This document shows, one piece after another, positions 7,461 to 11,819 of a stretch of 11,819 bases of DNA. Each line of letters opens with the position of its first letter. Position 1 is the first letter of the stretch. This DNA is from an uncultured cyanobacterium. GTDB taxonomy: Bacteria > Cyanobacteriota > Cyanobacteriia > CACIAM-69d. The notes under the pieces are model-generated. The model was not told where the DNA came from. It was given only the letters and a program-made list of their open reading frames with translations, and ran no database searches. Both the position numbers and the translations under genes were made by a program. The stretch covers positions 1 to 11,819 of the forward strand of contig CALCTI010000464.1 of the NCBI GenBank assembly GCA_937894105.1, given 5' to 3'.

Positions 7461-8504
7461 TTGGTTGCAGATTTAACCCTCGATAGCTTTCCGCGCGGTG
7501 GGGGGCTATTGTTGTGGGCGGCGATTTTAGATTGGATTATTGGCGACCCGTGGCATTGGTACCATCCAGTGCAGGGAATCGCCCTTTGGATCAACGTGTT
7601 CACCCGCTGCATATTGGGGGACACAGCCAAGAAGGCTCATGTCCATTATCACCATCACCCCCGGGTGGAGCGGTGGGCAGGGGTGGCATTGGGACTCAGC
7701 ACGATCGCCGGTAGTGCCTTGGTCACCGGGCTAATTGTCCAAATGGCCCACCGCGCCCACCCGATCCTAGGATTTGGGGTAGAAGCGATCGCCCTAGCCT
7801 CTTGCTTTGCCGGGCGTAGCCTGCGCGATGCGGCGTGGGATGTGCTGAATAATTTACAAAAGTCGGGGCTGGAGGCCGGGCGATCGCGCCTAAGCCTATA
7901 CGTGGGAAGAGATACGGAAAATCTTGACGAAGCAGAAGTTCTACGGGCAACCCTGGAAACGGTGGCGGAAAATGCCATCGACGGGGTGTTGGCTCCCCTA
8001 TTTTGGTCCGTTTTTTGGACCGTTGTTGCCGCCACACTGGGCAATATTCCGGGAATAATCGCTGCTGGCACCATGGCTTATAAAGCGGCAAGCACCCTGG
8101 ATTCCACGGTAGGCTACCGGCGATCGCCATACACCCACATCGGCTGGTTTAGCGCCCAACTGGAAGACCGACTCACCTGGATTCCCTGCCGCCTTAGCGT
8201 GATAACCCTGGCCCTGTGGTCTGGGAAGCCGCGTCGGGTTTGGGCGATCGCCCGCCAAGACGGTTCCAAAGATCCCAGCCCCAACTCAGGATGGAGTGAG
8301 GCGGCCTATGCGGGAGCACTGGGAGTGCAGCTAGGGGGCGAAAATTATTACCAAGGACAAAAAAAGGTTAAACCCCTGTTAGGAAATCCCGATAATCCCA
8401 TCACCGTTTTGACCATAAAAAATGCGCTTCAGTTAACCCGAAACGCATTTTTAAGCTGGTTATCTTTGGCTGCCACTTTGACTTTTTGGGTTCAATTTTT
8501 CTAG
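7461..8504 (+). CDS. cbiB: Adenosylcobinamide-phosphate synthase CbiB (CobD)
   Basis: This 347-residue membrane protein catalyses amide attachment of the aminopropanol (phosphate) side arm to adenosylcobyric acid, a late step of cobamide synthesis. Cyanobacteria generally use it for pseudocobalamin. Family motifs are LDWIIGDPWHWYHPVQGIA at 23-41, VGRDTENLDEAEVLRAT at 148-164 followed by ETVAENAIDGVLAPLFW, YKAASTLDSTVGYR at 207-220, and DGSKDPSPNSGWSEAAYAGAL at 267-287. There are several hydrophobic segments. The start must be TTG at 7461: an in-frame stop (7455-7457) lies just upstream and the first family motif begins 22 residues in, with no usable ATG between. The gene starts 10 bases after the tldD stop, suggesting translational coupling. 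It is slightly longer than the usual 310-325 residues. The function is well supported. Confidence 0.93.
   Translation: MVADLTLDSFPRGGGLLLWAAILDWIIGDPWHWYHPVQGIALWINVFTRCILGDTAKKAHVHYHHHPRVERWAGVALGLSTIAGSALVTGLIVQMAHRAHPILGFGVEAIALASCFAGRSLRDAAWDVLNNLQKSGLEAGRSRLSLYVGRDTENLDEAEVLRATLETVAENAIDGVLAPLFWSVFWTVVAATLGNIPGIIAAGTMAYKAASTLDSTVGYRRSPYTHIGWFSAQLEDRLTWIPCRLSVITLALWSGKPRRVWAIARQDGSKDPSPNSGWSEAAYAGALGVQLGGENYYQGQKKVKPLLGNPDNPITVLTIKNALQLTRNAFLSWLSLAATLTFWVQFF
8418..8452. terminator. Possible bidirectional terminator hairpin inside the end of cbiB
   Basis: AAAAATGCG (8418-8426) and CGCATTTTT (8444-8452) form a perfect 9-bp inverted repeat. Beyond one mismatch, TTC/GAA adds three further pairs around a nine-base loop. 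Read on the minus strand the stem ends in six T. It lies in the last 30 codons of cbiB, where ribosomes would disturb it on the plus strand. It is better placed to stop minus-strand transcription arriving from the HNH gene 250 bases away. It may also be chance in coding sequence. Confidence 0.3.
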
Positions 8505-8553
8505 CTCAATTGCTTTAGCTTGACTTCTTTGGCTTAAGTTCTAGTCCAGTAAG

Positions 8554-8716
8554 TTAAGTGCCAATAGTAATAGTTGCCAATAGGGTAGTGATGCAACGTA
8601 ATGTGGGCTGAACCTTAATCTACAGAAGATTCAAGCTTTTCGAAATTGAGCGACCATCACATTGCATCACTACCGCCAATAGTAAATTAAGCGCCAATAA
8701 GTTAAGCGCCAATAAT
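8554..8716. repeat. Degenerate GCCAATA repeat array at the 3' end of the HNH gene
   Basis: GCCAATA occurs at 8560, 8576, 8675, 8693 and 8708. The longer unit TTAAGYGCCAATA is present at 8554-8566, 8687-8699 and 8702-8714; the last two are a 15-bp tandem pair differing only at the final base. The copy at 8702 is coding: read on the minus strand it gives the last residues IGA and the stop of the HNH gene. The array therefore looks like expansion of that gene's 3' end, later interrupted by the 91-bp element at 8584-8674. Bases 8505-8553, between the cbiB stop and the array, show nothing I can assign. Confidence 0.75.
8576..8682. mobile_element. MITE-like element with 20-bp terminal inverted repeats and 8-bp flanking duplication
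   Basis: The left end GGTAGTGATGCAACGTAATG (8584-8603) and the reverse complement of the right end (8655-8674) match at 18 of 20 bases. The 91-bp unit is flanked directly on both sides by GCCAATAG (8576-8583 and 8675-8682), as expected of an 8-bp target site duplication. The 51-base centre has no reading frame of note. Read as minus-strand RNA, the two mismatches become G-U pairs, giving an uninterrupted 20-bp stem in the trailer of the HNH transcript. Size, ends and flanks fit a non-autonomous element. Several IS families make 8-bp duplications (for example IS256 and ISL3), but I cannot assign one. Caution: GCCAATA is itself a local repeat, so the flanking match is weaker evidence than it would be alone. 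Confidence 0.6.
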
Positions 8717-9199
8717 ATACTTCCGCCATTCCTGGTGCCGACCGCTGTCCACTTGCTTAGTTAGCTCAAAATACAAGCTGCTGTGGGGACGACGGGGCGA
8801 TCGCCGCAGGGGCATTTTCGCCTCCTTTGGGGTGCGGTTGCCCTTTTTAATATTGCAGCGCACACAAGCCGCCACCATATTTTCCCAGCTATCGCCGCCC
8901 CCTCGCGATCGCGGAATCACGTGATCCAGGGTCAAATCATCCCCCCGATAGGCGCAATACTGGCAACAATGGTTGTCGCGACTGAGAATATTTTTTCGCG
9001 TCAGGGCAATTTGCTTATAGGGAACGCGAATATAATGACGCAATCTGATTACGCTCGGCAGTGGCATCCCCGGATAAATCACTCGCTCATTGTGCTCAAT
9101 TTGCTCAGCCTTTTCTTTGAGCAGTAAAACCACTGCTCGCCGCCAACTGGTTACATTCAGCGGTTCATAGGATGCGTTGAGAACAAGAACTTTGCCCAT
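8702..9199 (-). CDS. HNH endonuclease family protein
   Basis: This 165-residue protein carries an HNH nuclease domain in its middle. A zinc-binding pair, C79-Q-Y-C82, is followed by LTLDHVIPRSRGG with the Asp92-His93 of the metal site, then Asn107, then C112-V-R-C115 and Asn116, giving the usual four-cysteine HNH layout. The N-terminal 70 residues (MGKVLVLNASYEPLNVTSWRRA and following) are the conserved leader of a widespread cyanobacterial HNH protein of unconfirmed role. There is no methylase, phage gene or intron around it, so a restriction or homing role is not supported; repair or general DNA processing is possible. The ATG at 9199 matches the family N-terminus, though no clear Shine-Dalgarno precedes it. 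The stop codon lies in the GCCAATA repeat array. Confidence 0.88.
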   Translation of the reverse strand: MGKVLVLNASYEPLNVTSWRRAVVLLLKEKAEQIEHNERVIYPGMPLPSVIRLRHYIRVPYKQIALTRKNILSRDNHCCQYCAYRGDDLTLDHVIPRSRGGGDSWENMVAACVRCNIKKGNRTPKEAKMPLRRSPRRPHSSLYFELTKQVDSGRHQEWRKYIIGA

Positions 9200-9206
9200 G
9201 GGCGTG

Positions 9207-9228
9207 CCGAATAATTCGGTGCTAGCAC
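9207..9228. promoter_or_regulatory. Two abutting palindromes just upstream of the HNH gene
   Basis: CCGAATAATTCGG (9207-9219) is a perfect 13-base palindrome with a one-base centre. GTGCTAGCAC (9219-9228) is a perfect 10-base palindrome sharing one base with it. The first lies eight bases from the HNH start codon, where a bound protein or an RNA hairpin could block translation or transcription. No known regulator site is recognised. Confidence 0.4.
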
Positions 9229-9373
9229 TGGCATGGATCGTAGCACAGCCAAAATGTGGCGAGAGCGAACGCTGATTAAATCAAAGATGGGGTAAATATT
9301 TATCAAAAAAACGGTTAAGAATGGGGTTTTCCTTATCGAGAAAATTCTAAAGATTTTGGTGAGGGCTTAGGCA

Positions 9374-9416
9374 AGATCAGTGAAGATCGCCGGAGATCGC
9401 CTCGAAATCATTGATT
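9374..9416. promoter_or_regulatory. Phased AGATC repeats and a palindrome in the HNH-lipoprotein divergent region
   Basis: AGATC occurs at 9374, 9384 and 9394, exactly 10 bases apart, the last two extended to AGATCGCC. It is followed by the 11-base palindrome AATCATTGATT (9406-9416). Helically phased repeats next to a dyad suggest protein binding sites. The surrounding 343 bases (9200-9542) hold no gene. Confidence 0.3.
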
Positions 9417-9444
9417 CTTTAGCTAATATCCTGTTTTTCGTCAC

Positions 9445-9474
9445 GTTAAGGTTCATCTTAATGGGTGTTAAAAA
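9445..9474 (+). promoter_or_regulatory. TTAA-repeat cluster, loosely Pho-box-like
   Basis: GTTAAGGT, CTTAATGG and GTTAAAAA begin at 9445, 9457 and 9467, so TTAA recurs at spacings of 12 and 10 bases. TTAAG and CTTAA also form a 5-bp dyad around a six-base loop. Cyanobacterial Pho boxes are 8-bp TTAA-containing repeats at 11-base intervals, so this is only a loose resemblance. It lies about 70-100 bases upstream of the lipoprotein gene. Confidence 0.2.
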
Positions 9475-9522
9475 CAGACTTTTAAAAAAGCTAAAAATAT
9501 AGGATCCGAAGGGGCGATCATT

Positions 9523-9529
9523 GAAGGAG
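9523..9529 (+). promoter_or_regulatory. Ribosome binding site of the lipoprotein gene
   Basis: GAAGGAG lies 13 bases before the ATG at 9543. The motif is strong but the spacing is long. No earlier in-frame ATG, GTG or TTG exists between it and the upstream stop at 9522, so the ATG remains the best start. Confidence 0.5.
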
Positions 9530-9542
9530 CAATAATTTAAGA

Positions 9543-10148
9543 ATGTTTGTCTTGAAAATTGTCTTGAAAAAGTACCTAAGAAACCTTGGAAAATTGAGTT
9601 TGACTTTGGCCCTGGTTTTTACGCTGGGATTGATAGGAGGCTGCGGGCGAATTCTGGGGGCAGATTCTTTGGTGCAGCGGGCGGTGACCCTGGAAGTGTT
9701 GCGAACTCAGGTGGCGATCGCCCAAGAATACGCACCAAACTCTGCGCCCACCTTGCCAGCGGGCAATAATTCAACGGTAGATAATTCAGCCGAAAGGAAG
9801 TCAGCGGTGAGCGACCCAATGGACAGGAACTTACCGGCAGAAAACCTTCCAGCAGACTTGCCCGTTGCGGTGGACACCCTAGACGCCGTTTCTGATGCTT
9901 TGGGAGTGCGGGTGACCCATATCCGCGTTAAGGAGCGTTTGCCGCTGACCGTTGGCGATCGCCCAGGGTTCAAAATCAGCGGCACCTACGATTTGGACCT
10001 GAATCGGGAAGGGCGGCAAACCCGTCAGCGGCGATCGCCCTTTGAGATTTATCTCCAACGTCAGCCCGAAGGAAAAACCTGGCGACTGGCACACCTAAAC
10101 CCCGGCGACCAAGAACACGAGGCGGTTTGGGAGCTTTATCGTCTTTAG
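9543..10148 (+). CDS. Predicted lipoprotein of unknown function
   Basis: I do not recognise this 201-residue protein. The N-terminus is basic (Lys5, Lys9, Lys10, Arg13, Lys17), followed by a hydrophobic stretch at 18-32 and the lipobox-like LIGGC with Cys34. This predicts lipid attachment and export. A Pro/Asn/Ala-rich linker runs from about 62 to 105. A compact C-terminal domain (about 105-201) includes ALGVRVTHIRVKERLPL, GFKISGTYDLDLN, FEIYLQRQPEGKTWRLAHL and a final VWELYRL, reading like alternating beta strands. There are no catalytic motifs. Three HIP1 sites in 600 bases show it is at home in this genome. It precedes thf1 by 126 bases on the same strand, so cotranscription is possible. 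Existence and export are likely; the role is unknown. Confidence 0.75.
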   Translation: MFVLKIVLKKYLRNLGKLSLTLALVFTLGLIGGCGRILGADSLVQRAVTLEVLRTQVAIAQEYAPNSAPTLPAGNNSTVDNSAERKSAVSDPMDRNLPAENLPADLPVAVDTLDAVSDALGVRVTHIRVKERLPLTVGDRPGFKISGTYDLDLNREGRQTRQRRSPFEIYLQRQPEGKTWRLAHLNPGDQEHEAVWELYRL

Positions 10149-10274
10149 ACATCACCCCTAGCATTTCACCTGGGTGGGGGCAATCCTAGGAAATCGCCCA
10201 TAATCGCTTGGCAAAAACACCGGCGGGCGCGAAAATTAAAGAGGCCCGACCGATGACTCTTAATACCGCAATCT

Positions 10275-11042
10275 GTGAATAACGTTCGAACTGTTTCTGA
10301 TACTAAGCGAGCGTTCCATACCGCTCATACCCGCCCCATTAACTCCGTGTACCGCAGTGTTGTTGAAGAGTTAATGGTGGAAATGCACCTGCTAACGGTG
10401 GGCAGCAACTTCTCCTACACGTCCGTCTACGCCCTAGGGGTAGTGACCACCTACGACCGGTTTATGGCAGGTTACCAGCCAGAAAGCGATCGCAACTCCA
10501 TTTTTTCTGCCCTTTGCACCAGCGCTGGTCAAAAAGAAGCCAGCCAGTTTCGCCAAGATGCAGCAGCCCTGTTAGAGTCAGCCAAAGGGTTGTCTCTGGA
10601 TGACGCCGTAGCCGCCCTAACGCAGCAAGGAAATTCTACCGTTGTAAAGGACGCCGTTCAGCCACTGGTAGATGGAACAACAAAATACAGCCGCCTACTG
10701 GGAGTGGGGTTGTACACCATCCTAGAAGCTTGCGATCAGGAGCTGATTAAAGATAAGGACAAGCGATCAGATCTACTCAAAAGCATCTGTGATCCCCTAA
10801 AGTTACCGTTTGACAAGCTGGACAAGGATCTAGATCTCTATCGCGGCAACCTAGAAAAGCTGGCAATGGCTCAAGAAACCATGAAAGATATTCTTGAGGC
10901 TGAGCGCAAACAACGAGAACAACGGGCAAAGGCAAAGGAAGAAGCCAAGCTAGCGAAGGAAAATAAAGTAGCTGAATCTGATGAAGCCGAAACTACTGCC
11001 AGTGGATCCGGATCTACGGCGGATCAGAAGACTAGCGAATAA
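10275..11042 (+). CDS. thf1: Thf1/Psb29, photosystem II biogenesis protein
   Basis: This 255-residue protein is Thf1 (Psb29, thylakoid formation 1), which supports photosystem II assembly and repair and has been reported to associate with thylakoid FtsH proteases. The N-terminus MNNVRTVSDTKRAF..HTRPINSVYRSVVEELMVEMHLL and the block VYALGVVTTYDRFMAGYQPE are characteristic. GTKYSRLLGVGLYTILE is in the middle. From about 185 to 232 comes a charged helix (EKLAMAQETMKDILEAERKQREQR and following), likely a coiled coil. The last 22 residues are a low-complexity Ser/Thr/Glu tail. There is no signal peptide. The start is GTG at 10275: it gives the conserved N-terminus and no in-frame ATG precedes it. 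A nine-codon frame (10253-10282) overlaps this start. A hairpin terminator lies 86 bases downstream. The assignment is sure. Confidence 0.95.
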   Translation: MNNVRTVSDTKRAFHTAHTRPINSVYRSVVEELMVEMHLLTVGSNFSYTSVYALGVVTTYDRFMAGYQPESDRNSIFSALCTSAGQKEASQFRQDAAALLESAKGLSLDDAVAALTQQGNSTVVKDAVQPLVDGTTKYSRLLGVGLYTILEACDQELIKDKDKRSDLLKSICDPLKLPFDKLDKDLDLYRGNLEKLAMAQETMKDILEAERKQREQRAKAKEEAKLAKENKVAESDEAETTASGSGSTADQKTSE

Positions 11043-11127
11043 TGCCCCAGGCGTGTCATCAATTAAATCTCAAGAGTCTTAAATTAATACGGCATATACG
11101 CCCTTTCAAATACACACTTTCCAACAC

Positions 11128-11163
11128 ATAACCCTGAAGGCTGAAACCTTTGGGGTTATTTTT
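11128..11163 (+). terminator. Rho-independent-type terminator after thf1
   Basis: ATAACCCTGAAGG (11128-11140) pairs with CCTTTGGGGTTAT (11147-11159) as a 13-bp stem containing two G-U pairs, with a CTGAAA loop. The T run TTTTT (11159-11163) begins at the last stem pair. It begins 86 bases after the thf1 stop, on the same strand. Confidence 0.8.
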
Positions 11164-11201
11164 GAGGCTGTTGAGTTTGAGAGAGGCTGCTGGGTTTGAG
11201 A
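11164..11201. repeat. Imperfect 19-bp tandem duplication
   Basis: GAGGCTGTTGAGTTTGAGA (11164-11182) is followed directly by GAGGCTGCTGGGTTTGAGA (11183-11201), with two substitutions, both transitions. It starts at the base after the thf1 terminator T-run. It is an older duplication than the perfect 19-bp pair near 3400. No function is evident. Confidence 0.85.
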
Positions 11202-11284
11202 TTTGATAGACGCCATTTCCTAGGGGCGAGCATCAATTACCTTTGAATTCCTAGGCAACCGTCTTTCTCGCTGTAACCAAGCCA

Positions 11285-11346
11285 GTTAGCGTAGCTGGCG
11301 TATCGCTAAGATCGCAATTGACTTCGCCAACGCTTCGCCAACAGCT
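11285..11346. repeat. GCGAAGC-type palindromic repeat cluster
   Basis: CTTCGCCAACG (11322-11332) is repeated in tandem at 11333-11343 with one change. The reverse complement of 11325-11342 (GTTGGCGAAGCGTTGGCG) resembles 11285-11300 (GTTAGCGTAGCTGGCG), with two mismatches and a two-base gap, so the two parts could form a long hairpin. TTAGCG/CGCTAA (11286-11309) is a competing dyad. Clusters of this kind are common dispersed repeats between cyanobacterial genes. Confidence 0.55.
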
Positions 11347-11410
11347 GAGTTCCGCGATCGCTGAAGTGTCCTGTATTAAAACAGAGTGACCGTAATATGG
11401 ATTCAATCCA

Positions 11411-11456
11411 CACCAACGGTTAGAACTTCGCGAGCGACTCTAATCGGTGCTTTTTT
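11411..11456 (+). terminator. Orphan terminator-like hairpin with T-tract
   Basis: CACC, a three-base bulge and GGTTAGA (11411-11424) pair with TCTAATC and GGTG (11439-11449), with one G-U pair. CTTTTTT follows (11450-11456). The 14-base loop contains TCGCGA. It looks like an intrinsic terminator on the plus strand, but no plus-strand gene lies between it and the thf1 terminator 250 bases upstream. It may end a small RNA, or be a second stop for read-through from thf1. Confidence 0.55.
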
Positions 11457-11695
11457 AGGATGTTTTTGGTCCAGGCTAAGTGGCTCTATCGGTAGACATG
11501 AAGGGTAGGTGCAAGACAATGTTTAGCGTAGGATTCTGGGCGACTGTCCTGGTTGGTTATCCTGATTCCTGGAGCAACGGCCAGAAATGGTGATGATAAA
11601 CTCGATTTGGGTGCTTAATTTCTCCTTTTGTAGGGAAATTTGTTATTGAGAATCGTATTACATTGCCCTAACAATCTATTCCCTGGAGTCTTTCT
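11457..11695 (+). promoter_or_regulatory. Leader region of the last gene with one hairpin
   Basis: These 239 bases hold no convincing gene. AATTTCTC (11617-11624) pairs with GGGAAATT (11633-11640), with one G-U pair, around an eight-base loop and lies 56 bases before the next start codon. TGGAG at 11684-11688 is a fair ribosome binding site, seven bases before the ATG at 11696. I could not place a promoter with confidence. Confidence 0.35.
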
Positions 11696-11819
11696 ATGAC
11701 CGCAGGACAAGTTTATGTAGAACAGCAGGATCCTAAGGAGGATCAGCGGCCGTTCTTTGCCTATGCCGTTGGCATTTTGATGGCGGTTATTAACTTCCCC
11801 CTACTGTGGCATTGGGCCC
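11696..11819 (+). CDS. N-terminus of an unidentified membrane protein, cut by the window edge
   Basis: Only 41 codons are present and the frame is open to the last base. The first 20 residues are polar and acidic (MTAGQVYVEQQDPKEDQRPF). Then a hydrophobic stretch, FFAYAVGILMAVINFPLLWHW, is clearly a membrane segment. The pattern suggests a cytoplasmic N-terminus followed by a first transmembrane helix, not a cleaved signal peptide. The ATG has TGGAG seven bases upstream, and the preceding bases offer no better start. I do not recognise the family from this fragment. Confidence 0.65.
   Translation, partial: MTAGQVYVEQQDPKEDQRPFFAYAVGILMAVINFPLLWHWA

Noticed and set aside
7655..8258. Several minus-strand open frames of 86-139 codons under cbiB
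   Set aside because: They lie wholly opposite a well-supported cbiB gene in GC-rich sequence, have Pro/Arg/Ser-rich translations with no family motif, and overlap each other. They are shadows.
8560..8714. CRISPR array suggested by five GCCAATA repeats
   Set aside because: Units are only 7-15 bp with spacings of 15-18 and 99 bases, one is coding, and no cas gene is present.
8783..9127. A 114-codon plus-strand open frame opposite the HNH gene
   Set aside because: It is antisense to conserved HNH motifs, shows no domain of its own and no convincing ribosome binding site.
8702..9199. HNH gene as part of a restriction system, group I/II intron or homing element
   Set aside because: No methylase, specificity subunit, reverse transcriptase or interrupted gene is nearby, and the N-terminus matches a stand-alone cyanobacterial HNH family.
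9233..9295. A 20-residue plus-strand frame in the HNH-lipoprotein divergent region
   Set aside because: It is short, lacks a ribosome binding site and lies among regulatory-looking repeats.
10157..10184. Hairpin with CACC/GGTG and CCTAG/CTAGG after the lipoprotein gene as a terminator
   Set aside because: The pairings are short and mutually awkward, and no T-tract follows.
11498..11593. A 31-codon plus-strand frame (MKGRCKTMF...) in the gene-free region
   Set aside because: No Shine-Dalgarno precedes it, composition is unremarkable and I see no family; frames of this length are expected by chance.

Overview
The window is cyanobacterial. About 23 copies of the octamer GCGATCGC (HIP1, the palindrome typical of cyanobacterial chromosomes) occur in 11.8 kb. 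The gene set also includes a Thf1/Psb29 photosystem II protein and a PAP/fibrillin protein, both essentially restricted to oxygenic phototrophs. I cannot name the genus. There are eight complete protein genes with recognisable families or architecture, one complete gene of unknown function and one gene cut by the right edge. I saw no tRNA, rRNA, CRISPR array or transposase gene.

Left part (1-5194): three plus-strand genes with gaps of 42 and 64 bases form a probable operon for modifying an extracytoplasmic glycan. They are an AlgI-like MBOAT membrane O-acyltransferase, a membrane-anchored AlgJ/AlgX-like SGNH protein with a C-terminal beta-rich domain, and a polytopic membrane protein resembling GT-C glycosyltransferases. 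This block looks more AT-rich than the genes to its right. The start of the third gene lies in a perfect 19-bp tandem duplication that also creates an overlapping 8-codon decoy reading frame. The block converges, with a 10-base gap, on a minus-strand PAP/fibrillin gene.

Middle (5205-8504): the PAP/fibrillin gene diverges from a tldD-cbiB pair. TldD is a metalloprotease-type protein. CbiB is the membrane enzyme of late (pseudo)cobalamin synthesis; it starts at TTG, 10 bases after the tldD stop. The divergent region holds a 14-bp-spaced direct repeat and two consecutive leader hairpins in front of the tldD ribosome binding site.

Right-middle (8505-9542): a minus-strand HNH endonuclease gene ends inside an array of GCCAATA-containing repeats. 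One unit of that array is the last codons and stop of the HNH gene. A 91-bp element with 20-bp terminal inverted repeats and an 8-bp flanking duplication sits in the array and looks like a MITE. The 343 bases upstream of the HNH gene contain several palindromes and phased repeats.

Right (9543-11819): a predicted lipoprotein of unknown function is followed by thf1/psb29 with a GTG start and a good terminator. Next come about 650 gene-free bases holding a second 19-bp tandem duplication, a GCGAAGC-type palindromic repeat cluster and an orphan hairpin with a T-tract that could end a small RNA. The start of an unidentified membrane protein lies at the right edge.

The most interesting items are the MITE-like insertion in the HNH-tail repeat array, the duplicated start codon of the GT-C-like gene, the three-gene glycan cassette and the orphan terminator.
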